A stretch of 45,978 nt of DNA from Candidatus Bathyarchaeota archaeon (lineage in GTDB: Archaea; Thermoproteota; Bathyarchaeia; TCS64): assembly GCA_016930055.1 (NCBI GenBank), contig JAFGHP010000049.1, positions 1-45,978 of the forward strand. Direction: 5' to 3'. Below are positions 8,413 through 17,182 of the stretch, in pieces. Under the pieces are notes generated by a model. The model was not told where the DNA came from and ran no database searches. It saw nothing but the letters and a program-made list of their open reading frames with translations. Position numbers and translations under genes: made by a program. Every line of letters starts with the position of its first letter. Position 1 is the stretch's first letter.

Positions 8413-9432
8413 TTATATTATTTTGTAGCGCTTAAGTCCTGCGCTTACTATATATTTGACCATTTGATCAAATGTGTATCCACCTTTTATCCACATATAT
8501 GGATAGAAACTAAAATCGTCTTTTTCTACATCAAAGTCAATTCCTGGTAAAGGATTAATCTCTAAGAAATATAACCTTCCTTGTTTGTTATATCTATAAT
8601 CCACTCTACCCCAATCTTTACAATTCAATATTTTAATGATTTTCAAAGTATTTTCTTCGATCTCTCTTTTGAGACTTTCTGGAATATTTGCGGGACAGAT
8701 ATAATTCTTAGATGTGTCATAGATTGTTTTTGCTCTTTGCCCCAACACATTTTTGAGTTTCGGGTCGAATTTAGTAAAATCTACTTCAAAAATTGGTAGT
8801 ATTATTGGTTGATTATCTTTCTCGAAATTACCATAAAATCCTACACTAAATTCTCTACCATCAATGAACTCTTCAACTAGTATTGGTTGATTATATTCTT
8901 GAAGCATTTGCGAAATTTTTTGTCTAAGTTCTTTTTCGTTGTCAACTACATTATCTTCGTTTATTCCAATACTTGAGCCTTCGTGACTTGGTTTCAATAT
9001 CAAAGGATATTTTAAATTTTGATCAATTTTTTCATCTTTATCAAATAAGACAGTAAAAGGTGCTGTTTTAATTTGATGATATTCCAATATTTTTTTGGTT
9101 GTTGGTTTATCCAAACATATTGCTGTAGTCATAATTCCTGCACCAACATAAGGAATTTGTAACATTTCACAAAAGGCTGGAATATGGCTTTCTCTACTTT
9201 CTCCACTTATACCTTCGGCTCTGTTTAATACTATTGTTGGTTTAATTTTTTTGAGGTTTTCATAACAGGTTTCATCTGCTTCTATATGAATATATTCCCA
9301 TCCCGCTGCTTTTATCGCGTGTTGTACTAGTTCGATTGTATGTTCTGGTTCATATTCCACTTGAAACTCGTCATTTTCTTTTCGAGTATTACATACAAAA
9401 GCTACTTGGATTTTTTTCTTATTATGGGACAT
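8413..9432 (-). CDS. D-alanine--D-alanine ligase-like ATP-grasp enzyme
   Basis: This 339-residue ATP-grasp ligase is of the Ddl type. Visible are LILKPSHEGSSIGI (ATP-binding Lys and the glycine-serine loop), EEFIDGREFSVGFYG (adenine/ribose contacts) and, at the C-terminal end, DWGRVDYRY with FLEINPLPGI, the metal-binding Glu/Asn pair. The family forms an amide bond through an acyl phosphate, often between amino acids. It overlaps the MurL-like gene upstream by 11 nt and is followed 8 nt later by a GNAT gene, so the three are likely co-made. No other murein genes are present, so a role in a wall peptide is not shown. It could make a dipeptide or other amide metabolite. Confidence 0.85.
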   Translation of the reverse strand: MSHNKKKIQVAFVCNTRKENDEFQVEYEPEHTIELVQHAIKAAGWEYIHIEADETCYENLKKIKPTIVLNRAEGISGESRESHIPAFCEMLQIPYVGAGIMTTAICLDKPTTKKILEYHQIKTAPFTVLFDKDEKIDQNLKYPLILKPSHEGSSIGINEDNVVDNEKELRQKISQMLQEYNQPILVEEFIDGREFSVGFYGNFEKDNQPIILPIFEVDFTKFDPKLKNVLGQRAKTIYDTSKNYICPANIPESLKREIEENTLKIIKILNCKDWGRVDYRYNKQGRLYFLEINPLPGIDFDVEKDDFSFYPYMWIKGGYTFDQMVKYIVSAGLKRYKII

Positions 9433-10750
9433 TTGAAAGGACCTCTTTGTATATACTTATTACTTGGTTATTGATTTCTTTTGGCATAGTTATTGATTCG
9501 TGAAGGTTAAAGAAAGTTTTGTAGAGTTCATCTTCTCGACCTTTTGCTTCTTCCAAGAATCTCTGAGCAAATTCTTCTACTAGAGAACTTCTATCACCGT
9601 TTTTCCATGCTAAATAGAAAGCAAATAACTGTTCGTCACGACCTCTTCCTGTTAAAGCGTAAGTATTAATATTTGATCCGCCAAACAAACTGAAGTAATC
9701 TCTGCAATCTTCTGTTAACATATTTCTATTTATTCCAACTGAAGCAGGATCAAAACCACATGCTCTAATTAATAAATACATTTTACTGCATACACTACAA
9801 TTCATACACCATCGAGTATCTCTTCCAGCTTCAGTTTCAACAAAACAACTCATATGATATTTTGCTACTTCCGGATATCTTTTATATAAGGCATACACTA
9901 CAGCTATGTCGTTTAGTGGTTCAATTACACTTATTGTACGTACATTATTATTCGTTAAACTTCTTGTGATTAAATCAATGTTAATTGTCCATTTATGACT
10001 TTGGTCATATGCAGGATAACATATGTATCCTTCTCTATCATAATAGTATTCTGCACAACTCTGCTCGTTTCCAAACAAAATATATTTAGCTTCAAATGTT
10101 TGAGCGATTGGTAAAATCATCATTGCATACTGAGTATTTTGTAGACCCCAACCAATCTCGGTTTTACCTACTCCAAGTCTTACACCATCTCTTAAATGTC
10201 CTGTTGTATGAATAATTTTATTTAATTTTACTTTAAATTCTTTTTCGAAGTCTTTAGCTAAAATGTCTTTATGTTTTTCTTCGTAAAGAAGTAAGGGTTC
10301 GACAATGTATGTTATTTGAGGGTTTAAACCAATTTCTTTACAAACTGCCCAAGTGAGTAAACTATCTTTACCAAAACTTAAAGCAACAACACTGCTATCA
10401 TCTCTGCTTGGTTGTTTATAGCTTGGAATTTTCACATCATAATCCTTGAACTTGACCTTCAAGTTCATGTATTCTTTAATGAGTTCAGATGTACTTGTCC
10501 CATCAACATCAGCGCAACTCGGTAAATCCATTATCATGTTTTGGAAAAAATGAGTCTGGAAATATGGGGCTGATGTATTATACCTGATCTCTTTCTTTCT
10601 TAGAGTTAGAGGAAGATGGATTGTTTCTGCGTAGACTAGGTTGTCAAAAAGCACATCCTTAGCTTCTTGTGGGTAATTTTTCCAGAATCCATTAGGATAC
10701 TTCACGACATACCTAGACCCACGGAGATTTATCTCGAAACCGGAGTCCAT
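9422..10750 (-). CDS. MurL-like ATP-dependent peptide epimerase (PP-loop family)
   Basis: This large protein has an N-type ATP-pyrophosphatase loop SFGKDS (about residue 126 from the chosen start) and a cysteine cluster RWCMNCSVC about 190 residues later. Its length and layout resemble MurL, the enzyme that epimerises the terminal L-Glu of UDP-MurNAc-L-Ala-L-Glu to D-Glu through an adenylate in Xanthomonas. I recognise this from pattern only, so other PP-loop enzymes remain possible. The frame is open to a GTG at 10780, but a TATA-like box lies only 5 nt beyond it. ATG 10750 is better placed, about 35 nt from that box. It overlaps the Ddl-like ligase by 11 nt. Confidence 0.6.
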   Translation of the reverse strand: MDSGFEINLRGSRYVVKYPNGFWKNYPQEAKDVLFDNLVYAETIHLPLTLRKKEIRYNTSAPYFQTHFFQNMIMDLPSCADVDGTSTSELIKEYMNLKVKFKDYDVKIPSYKQPSRDDSSVVALSFGKDSLLTWAVCKEIGLNPQITYIVEPLLLYEEKHKDILAKDFEKEFKVKLNKIIHTTGHLRDGVRLGVGKTEIGWGLQNTQYAMMILPIAQTFEAKYILFGNEQSCAEYYYDREGYICYPAYDQSHKWTINIDLITRSLTNNNVRTISVIEPLNDIAVVYALYKRYPEVAKYHMSCFVETEAGRDTRWCMNCSVCSKMYLLIRACGFDPASVGINRNMLTEDCRDYFSLFGGSNINTYALTGRGRDEQLFAFYLAWKNGDRSSLVEEFAQRFLEEAKGREDELYKTFFNLHESITMPKEINNQVISIYKEVLSNVP

Positions 10751-10780
10751 CTGTCTTGCTTCGATTGAGAGGCTAGACAC

Positions 10781-10789
10781 TTATAGATA
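10781..10789 (-). promoter_or_regulatory. TATA-like promoter of the MurL/Ddl/GNAT operon
   Basis: The minus strand reads TATCTATAAG here. Transcription would start near 10758-10762, which supports translation from ATG 10750 rather than from GTG 10780. The adjacent bases on the plus strand, TAGACACTT, also occur in the right half of the acs operator, but in another orientation to the TATA box. Confidence 0.4.
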
Positions 10790-10816
10790 CCTTGTGGATT
10801 TATATCCGGATTCGAT

Positions 10817-10826
10817 AATATTTAAA
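10817..10826 (+). promoter_or_regulatory. TATA-like promoter of the threonine-synthase-like gene
   Basis: AATATTTAAA is centred about 25-30 nt before TTG 10854 and about 45 nt before ATG 10869. The two promoters in this divergent gap are only about 40 bp apart. Confidence 0.4.
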
Positions 10827-10853
10827 GGTAGTTAATAGATTTTATCATTTGGT

Positions 10854-11837
10854 TTGGGACAAATCTTGATGGATATATTGCAAAATGAATTAATTCAAAA
10901 CGGTATAGGAGATACGATATTAACACATTCACGTAACCTTGAAAAATTGCTTGTTTATAACAATATTTTTCTAAAATTTGAAGGCGGTAACCCAACTGGC
11001 ACAATGAAAGATCGTGCAGCTTATGCCTGTTTAAAGGAAGCAAAAGAATTAGGATATAAAGAAATAGCTATAGGTTCATGTGGTAATTTTGGCGCAGCAT
11101 TTGTTTATGTTGCTAAGCTTTTTGACATTATACCTCATGTATACATTCCTCAACATTATCACACTCAAAGAATACTTGAAATGGAAAAAAACGGTGGAAT
11201 AATCCATCGCGCTCCTGGATCATACGAAGATGTGGTTTTCTTTAGCTCAAAAGAAGCTAAAAAAAATAATTGGTTTGATGCTAACCCAGGTGTAAAATTA
11301 AATACAAAATTATCTATTGATGCTTATGCAACAATTTCTTATGAAATCTTAAATAATTTAGGCAAAACCCCTGATTATGTTGCTATACCTGTAGGGAATG
11401 GAACAACAATTGCGGGAATACATCACGGTTTTAAAATATTAAAAATTAATAAAATTATAAAAAAACTTCCTATTTTGATAGCAGCAAGTACAAGTGGTGG
11501 TAATCCAATTATAAAATGCTTCCAAGAAAATAAAAAACAAATAGAAGATTTAAAACCAAACGAAATTATTGAAACAGATTACAATGAACCTTTAGTTAGT
11601 TGGATTAGCCTTGACGGTCAAGAAGCATTAAATGCACTTTGGGAAAGTAAAGGTTGGTCAACTTATGTTGAAGACAATGAGCTTGTACATTATTCTAATC
11701 TTTTAGAAAAAGAAGAGGGGCTTTCCGTTCTTCCCGCTTCTGCAGGTTCTCTTGCAGCCATTGCTAAATATATTGATAAAAATAATCCTAAAAAAGGATT
11801 AACTTTTGTAGCTGTTTTAACTGGAAGAAAGTTTTAA
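10854..11837 (+). CDS. Threonine synthase-like PLP-dependent enzyme
   Basis: This 327-residue fold-type II PLP enzyme is of the threonine synthase/cysteate synthase/tryptophan synthase beta type. The PLP lysine sits in NPTGTMKDRAA near residue 47, the substrate/PLP phosphate loop is GSCGNFGAAF, and VAIPVGNGTTIAGIHHGF is the glycine-rich phosphate cradle. It is shorter than classic ThrC and starts directly with the catalytic domain. TTG 10854 is close to the expected transcript start; ATG 10869 is also possible. It is divergent from the MurL/Ddl/GNAT operon and its last 4 bases overlap the convergent aldehyde oxidoreductase gene. Threonine synthase, cysteate synthase or a diaminopropionate-type enzyme all fit. 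Confidence 0.7.
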   Translation: MGQILMDILQNELIQNGIGDTILTHSRNLEKLLVYNNIFLKFEGGNPTGTMKDRAAYACLKEAKELGYKEIAIGSCGNFGAAFVYVAKLFDIIPHVYIPQHYHTQRILEMEKNGGIIHRAPGSYEDVVFFSSKEAKKNNWFDANPGVKLNTKLSIDAYATISYEILNNLGKTPDYVAIPVGNGTTIAGIHHGFKILKINKIIKKLPILIAASTSGGNPIIKCFQENKKQIEDLKPNEIIETDYNEPLVSWISLDGQEALNALWESKGWSTYVEDNELVHYSNLLEKEEGLSVLPASAGSLAAIAKYIDKNNPKKGLTFVAVLTGRKF

Positions 11838-13699
11838 CGGACCTTGTCAAGTTTAACATCTACTGAACTAAGGCTTAACCGTTTTAATTCATTGGTTTGA
11901 GGAATCCCTTTTTCATCCCAACCCATTGCTTTATAATATTCCTGAACAAAAGCTTCCACTTCTTCCTCTGTTTTGTATTTTCCTTTATATGGTCCTGTTG
12001 GTAGAGGTTCATAAAACCTTTTGGGATTTACATCATCTATTTTGGGTTTCCATTTTAATTCATGGCTACCTAGTAATAATGCTGCTCTTTGTATGTCAAT
12101 TATTCGTTTTGCATCAGTATTATACCATATTTCTTTTTCCATAGGCCAACCTCTGACAGAGGTATAGAACTCAAATAATTTACTTCTTGTGCCTTCGGGA
12201 TATGTGTTAAAGTTACAATGAACCCCGCTATCATTTAATAATACAGTTAATTCACTGGTTGGGTGGTCTATTGGTAAATAAGCACAACTAGTATGATCTC
12301 CACCCTGGCTACTTAAAGCATAACTAATAGTATGGGGGTAGTCTAATCCGCTTCTAATCCCATGAGCACCAATTGCTATACCTTTAGAAGTTACATTGTA
12401 TAAATTGAGATCAATATTTTTTATTTCACCTATTTTTTTACATGCAAGGTGTGTTCCTTCAGCAAGAATCTCTCCTATTCCTTCTCTTTTTACAATTAAC
12501 TCTATTAAATTAGCAAAACTATCAGCATCTCCCCAATCTAATTTGAAGCCTAAATCTTTCTCAGTAATTATTCCTCTTTGATATAATTCTGCAGCGAAAC
12601 CTAATACATTTCCACATTGGATTCCACATAATCCAGTTTCATCAAGCAAAGAACTTAAGTAAACATTTTCTTCAGGAGTAAATATACCTAAATTTGTCCC
12701 TGCATATGCCATAAGTTCATAATCAGGATTATCTGTGAGAGCTCCAATATATTTCCCAATTTTTGGTGTTGATAATTTCATGCATCCTGTTGGGCAACCA
12801 AAATCTGCCCAGTATCTTTTAACCCAGACCCGTTGTTCATACCATTGACAGCCCTGCGTTTTTTCATTATGCCATTCTTCTTGCCAATTTTTTACTGGTT
12901 CAGAGCTCAAAGTGTTCCCAGCATGATAACTAAACCAACTTGTCCCCCATCGACGCCTAAAATCACTTGCCAATATTTTTTTGGTTAATTCACGGATTAA
13001 TTGTACTGTTTTCTCATAATCATATGGCTCTGGCAGAGGTCCATGACCTTTGACAACAAGTGCTTTTAATTTTTTGCTTCCCATTACAGCGCCATAACCG
13101 CCATACCCTGCACCATAACTTAATTTCCCGACAACTGCAGCCATTCTAACAATATTTTCACCTGCAGGACCAATGTATACACTCTGAGGTTCTTTTACTT
13201 CTCTTTTATTTTTGTACGTTTTCTTTAAAATTGTCCTTCCTTCTTTACTTATTGTCTTTAAAAAATCTATACTTCGCATTCCCCAGAGATGACTTGCGTC
13301 ACGAATTTCGATTTGATTATCAGTGACCCAAATATAAACAGGGTTTTCACTTTTACCGGTTACAAAAATTCCATCTATTCCTGCACATTTCATCTCAATT
13401 GGTAGTTCACAACCAATGCTGCTACCTACTATACCCATACTTTGTGGTGATTTACCACTAATGCATAATCTGGCACCAGGCCAAAATCCGGTTAAGGGTC
13501 CAGTAAAAAATGTTAAAATATTATCTGACCCATAAGGATCAATTTCTTCCCATTTATCACCTAATCTATCCCATAGAAGCTTAACAGCTAATCCCCTTCC
13601 TCCAATAAATTGGCGAAGGTCACTCTCTGGGAATTTAAAATCTTTAATTGTTATTGTCGTTAAATTTATTTCAATAAATTTTCCTGCATATCCTCTCAT
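11834..13699 (-). CDS. Aldehyde:ferredoxin oxidoreductase, tungsten pterin family
   Basis: This 621-residue member of the AOR family oxidises aldehydes to acids and passes electrons to ferredoxin using a tungsten or molybdenum bis-pterin and one [4Fe-4S] cluster. The N-terminal domain begins MRGYAGKFIEINL and includes GGRGLAVKLLW and the pterin-site stretch TGFWPGARLCISGKSP. The usual C-x2-C-x3-C cluster motif appears as D299-x2-C302-x3-C306, with the remote ligand at C495 in DSGVHCNF. So three cysteines are in place and the first position is Asp. It starts 1 nt after the stop of the ferredoxin subunit gene, and the two form an operon. The actual aldehyde is unknown. Confidence 0.88.
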   Translation of the reverse strand: MRGYAGKFIEINLTTITIKDFKFPESDLRQFIGGRGLAVKLLWDRLGDKWEEIDPYGSDNILTFFTGPLTGFWPGARLCISGKSPQSMGIVGSSIGCELPIEMKCAGIDGIFVTGKSENPVYIWVTDNQIEIRDASHLWGMRSIDFLKTISKEGRTILKKTYKNKREVKEPQSVYIGPAGENIVRMAAVVGKLSYGAGYGGYGAVMGSKKLKALVVKGHGPLPEPYDYEKTVQLIRELTKKILASDFRRRWGTSWFSYHAGNTLSSEPVKNWQEEWHNEKTQGCQWYEQRVWVKRYWADFGCPTGCMKLSTPKIGKYIGALTDNPDYELMAYAGTNLGIFTPEENVYLSSLLDETGLCGIQCGNVLGFAAELYQRGIITEKDLGFKLDWGDADSFANLIELIVKREGIGEILAEGTHLACKKIGEIKNIDLNLYNVTSKGIAIGAHGIRSGLDYPHTISYALSSQGGDHTSCAYLPIDHPTSELTVLLNDSGVHCNFNTYPEGTRSKLFEFYTSVRGWPMEKEIWYNTDAKRIIDIQRAALLLGSHELKWKPKIDDVNPKRFYEPLPTGPYKGKYKTEEEVEAFVQEYYKAMGWDEKGIPQTNELKRLSLSSVDVKLDKVR

Positions 13700-13700
13700 A

Positions 13701-14228
13701 TTAAATCAGATCCTTACCTTTTTCACCAAATAATGAAATTGCTAAATTTTTTGAAACTTCTTCAGGTGTTTGAGCAAATAATCCATATTGACTTGATGAT
13801 TCCCGAGGAACTATGTATAAACAATTAAAATTAGTTTCTTGACAAGCCTCCACACACACTGGATTACCATCACATAAATTACAAATTACTATGTGATTTT
13901 TTGTTGGATGAATTGTAGGAATATGTCCTGGACAAGCTTCAATACATTTACCACAAGCAATACATTTTTCGTAATTCACTTTTATGCATTTAAGGTCAAG
14001 ATCAATGCTTAATGCTTCAACTGGACAAATTTCAACACACGCAGGAGATTCACATTGAGCACATAAATGAGCTACTTCAAGTCCAGGAAACAACATAAAA
14101 ATCCGTATACGCGAAGCCTCTGGCCAAATTTTTCCTTCATGCTCTAAACTACAAGCAATTTCACATCTTCTGCAACCAGTACATTTAATGTGATCGCGCA
14201 TTATCCAAAAGGGTTTGCTTGTATCCAA
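13701..14228 (-). CDS. Four-cluster ferredoxin subunit partnered with the aldehyde oxidoreductase
   Basis: This 175-residue electron-transfer protein has four cysteine quartets: CTGCRRCEIAC, CAQCESPACVEIC, CIACGKCIEAC and CNLCDGNPVCVEAC. It resembles the small subunits of AOR, formate dehydrogenase and DMSO-reductase type enzymes (AorB/HycB-like) and should carry up to four [4Fe-4S] clusters. It has no signal peptide, so it acts in the cytoplasm. The TTG at 14228 gives the listed start; an in-frame ATG at 14201, just before the first quartet, is an alternative. The catalytic subunit follows 1 nt after its stop. Confidence 0.88.
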   Translation of the reverse strand: MDTSKPFWIMRDHIKCTGCRRCEIACSLEHEGKIWPEASRIRIFMLFPGLEVAHLCAQCESPACVEICPVEALSIDLDLKCIKVNYEKCIACGKCIEACPGHIPTIHPTKNHIVICNLCDGNPVCVEACQETNFNCLYIVPRESSSQYGLFAQTPEEVSKNLAISLFGEKGKDLI

Positions 14229-14257
14229 TTTTATTCAATATTAATCTAATTCATTAA

Positions 14258-14285
14258 TATTTAAAGGAAAACTAGAAATTTAAAG
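14258..14285. promoter_or_regulatory. Divergent TATA-like promoters between the AOR operon and lhr
   Basis: A TTTAAATATTAA-type element on the minus strand (about 14258-14268) is about 30-40 nt before TTG 14228. GAAATTTAAAG on the plus strand (14275-14285) is about 25 nt before ATG 14307, which would leave the lhr message leaderless. Confidence 0.4.
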
Positions 14286-14306
14286 CACCCAGCTATTTTA
14301 ATATCA

Positions 14307-17174
14307 ATGTCGTCTGTCTTTCAATTACTTCATCCAAAAATTAAAGAAAGTCTATCATATTTCGGTATCCAAGAACCTACAGTACCACAAACAAGTGTTA
14401 TTCCTACAATTTTATTAGGAGAAGATGTTTTATTAGTTGCACCTACTGGAAGTGGAAAAACAGAAGCGGCTATTTTACCCATTTTTGATGCATTACTAAA
14501 ATCTAAAAAAACTGATGGAATTCAATTCATTTACATTACTCCTCTTAGAGCACTCAATAGAGATATGTATAAAAGGATGGTTGAATGGGCTAATTTTTTA
14601 GATATTTCTATAGAAATAAGACATAGCGATACAACCCAAAAAGAACGTAGAAGACAAGAAAAAAAACCACCTCAAATATTAATAACAACACCGGAAACTT
14701 TACAAGCCATCCTCAGTACAAAAGGAATGAAAAATCATTTAAAAAATGTTAATTGGATTGTTATTGATGAAATACATGAATTAGCTGCAAGTAAAAGAGG
14801 CTCTCAACTATCGGTTGGTTTAGAACGTTTAGATAGGATTTGTTTAACTAAACCTCAGAGAATTGGATTAAGTGCAACCATTGGTAATCCTTTAGAAATA
14901 GCCCAATTTTTAGGAGGTATTTCAAAAGTAAAATTAATTGAAACGGATATTGACAAAGATTTTAAATATAAAATTGAGTTCCCCGAACCAGATATCCGGG
15001 ATTTCGAATTAGGTGCAGATCTTCATACATCTCCTAAATTTGTCAGTAGACTTCAAAAAATCAAAGAACTCGTTGAATCTCATACAAAAACTCTAATATT
15101 TGTTCAAGGACGAGGTCAAGCTGAAAGTATTGGTAATAAATTAAATTTGTTAAATTCAAAAATTGATGTGCATCATGGAAGTTTAAGCAGAGAGCAAAGA
15201 CACATCACTGAAGACCAATTTAAAACAGGTAAACTTAAAGCAATTGTATGTACTTCGACGCTTCAGTTAGGTATTGATGTTGGTGAAATTGATCTAATAA
15301 TACAATATAATAGTCCAAGAAAAATATCTACACTCATTCAACGTGTGGGCAGATCTGGGCATAGCATGACTAAATCAAGTAATGGAGTTTTAATTAGTTC
15401 ATATGATGAAGACTTGATTGAATGCATTGCATCAGTTGAAAAAGCTCAAAATAAAGAATTAGAACATATAACAATTTATAATAAACCATATGATGTTTTA
15501 TGTCATCAATTAGTCGGTTTAACTCTACAAGAAGATTCTATAAATTTGATACAGGTCCAAAAAGTTTTTTCCCAAGCTTATCCATATAAAACATTAACTT
15601 TTAAAGAGCTTTCAGAAATAGTAAGTTTTGCATCTAGTATTGGATTGATTAAAATAGAGGACAGTAACATTATGAAAACAAAAAGGGGTCAATTATATTA
15701 TTATGAAAATTTAGGCATGATAAATGATGAAAAGAGATACCCGTTCATTAATGTAGTTACTGATAAAATGATTGGTACAGTCGGAGATGAGTTTTGGAAT
15801 CTTAGAGCAAGAATAGGTCTAAATGTGATTCTACGTGGTAAAGTTTGGAAAATTCTTCAAATTGATGAAGAAAATGGTCGTTTATTTGTTTTACCCAGTG
15901 ATGATCCTTTAGGAGCTCTTCCTGGCTGGGATGGTGAACTAATAGGAGTTCCAAAAGAATTAACTGAAAAAGTTAGTGAAATAAGATTTGAAATATCTAA
16001 CGAGTTTAAAAAGAATGGTCTTAAAGCAATTGAATCTATATCTGAACGTTATAATCTGAACCCAGCATTGATTAGAATTATTTATGCTGAAAATCAAGCT
16101 TTAGAAGAAAATGGGTTACCATTACCAACTAAAAACCAGATAGTAATTGAGGCGTATGATAAATGGATTATAATTCACTCAGGTTCTGGTAATAGAGTAA
16201 ATACTACTCTTGGATGTATATTCGATTCGATACTTAGTGAAATCGATTTAATACATGGCTGGTGGAATGATGCATACAGAATTTTACTTGAAGCACCTCA
16301 CAAAATTTCTACTTATGATTTAAACGAGGTCACTAAAATTGCTACACATTTAACTCCAGATGAAGCAGAAAAAAGATTAAATGAATATTTAGATACACGT
16401 TTTTCATTTACTTATAACTTTAAATTTATTGCTGAAAGGTTTGGAGTAATTCCCCGCGGAAAATCGATTGGTCCTGATGCTCTTCAAAGAATTTATAGGA
16501 GATATCGCAATTCACCAATTTATTTAGAAGCATTGCAGGAAATTTACGCTACTAAACTCGACATTAATTCAGTTAAAGAGATAATAAACAAAATTAACTT
16601 AAATCAAATATCAATTATTAACCATTTAAGCAATGAACCAAGTCCTCTTGCTAAACATATTCTGGAAGCATATAGTGACATTGAAGAAATTATGATTAAA
16701 GGTGCTAGTTCAGAGGATCAATTAAATTATATGCGTAAAAGTATTCTTGCTAGGAAAGTGAAAGTAGCTTGCATGAACTGTGTTTCGTGGCATCAAGAAG
16801 AAAGATTATGGAAATATTCTGAAAAACCAATTTGTGGTAATTGTGGCTCAAGTTTACTCGCAGTTATGGAATATAATCAAGATCCTGAAAATTTCCTAAA
16901 TCTACTTCAAAGATATCAGCAAGGAGTTGATCTAGTATCTGAAGAAAAAGAAATTTTAAGCAAAGGAAGAAAAACAGCTGATCTAGTTCTAAGTTATGGT
17001 AGACGAGCATTAGAAGCTTTATCTGTACACGGTGTTGGGCCAGTTACTGCTTATCAGATACTTAGTCGTATGCAACAAGATGATAAAACGCTTTATTCTG
17101 ATTTATTGAAAGCAAAAATACAGTATATGCGTACAAGACAATATTGGGCTGAACGAAGTGAAAGAATGAAATAA
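14307..17174 (+). CDS. lhr: Lhr-type ATP-dependent helicase
   Basis: This 955-residue superfamily 2 helicase is of the archaeal Lhr/Hel112 type, which acts on branched or damaged DNA and on DNA-RNA hybrids. Walker A is APTGSGKTEA with Lys51, motif II is DEIHE near 153, motif III is SATIGN near 188, and motif VI is QRVGRSGHS near 345. A winged-helix and Lhr core domain follows. Near 821-850 a four-cysteine zinc-binding site is formed by CMNC and CGNC, and the C-terminus has a helix-hairpin-helix-like VHGVGPVTAYQIL. The ATG is about 25 nt after a TATA-like box. The gene is single, flanked by divergent and convergent genes. Confidence 0.9.
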   Translation: MSSVFQLLHPKIKESLSYFGIQEPTVPQTSVIPTILLGEDVLLVAPTGSGKTEAAILPIFDALLKSKKTDGIQFIYITPLRALNRDMYKRMVEWANFLDISIEIRHSDTTQKERRRQEKKPPQILITTPETLQAILSTKGMKNHLKNVNWIVIDEIHELAASKRGSQLSVGLERLDRICLTKPQRIGLSATIGNPLEIAQFLGGISKVKLIETDIDKDFKYKIEFPEPDIRDFELGADLHTSPKFVSRLQKIKELVESHTKTLIFVQGRGQAESIGNKLNLLNSKIDVHHGSLSREQRHITEDQFKTGKLKAIVCTSTLQLGIDVGEIDLIIQYNSPRKISTLIQRVGRSGHSMTKSSNGVLISSYDEDLIECIASVEKAQNKELEHITIYNKPYDVLCHQLVGLTLQEDSINLIQVQKVFSQAYPYKTLTFKELSEIVSFASSIGLIKIEDSNIMKTKRGQLYYYENLGMINDEKRYPFINVVTDKMIGTVGDEFWNLRARIGLNVILRGKVWKILQIDEENGRLFVLPSDDPLGALPGWDGELIGVPKELTEKVSEIRFEISNEFKKNGLKAIESISERYNLNPALIRIIYAENQALEENGLPLPTKNQIVIEAYDKWIIIHSGSGNRVNTTLGCIFDSILSEIDLIHGWWNDAYRILLEAPHKISTYDLNEVTKIATHLTPDEAEKRLNEYLDTRFSFTYNFKFIAERFGVIPRGKSIGPDALQRIYRRYRNSPIYLEALQEIYATKLDINSVKEIINKINLNQISIINHLSNEPSPLAKHILEAYSDIEEIMIKGASSEDQLNYMRKSILARKVKVACMNCVSWHQEERLWKYSEKPICGNCGSSLLAVMEYNQDPENFLNLLQRYQQGVDLVSEEKEILSKGRKTADLVLSYGRRALEALSVHGVGPVTAYQILSRMQQDDKTLYSDLLKAKIQYMRTRQYWAERSERMK

Positions 17175-17182
17175 CATTAATT

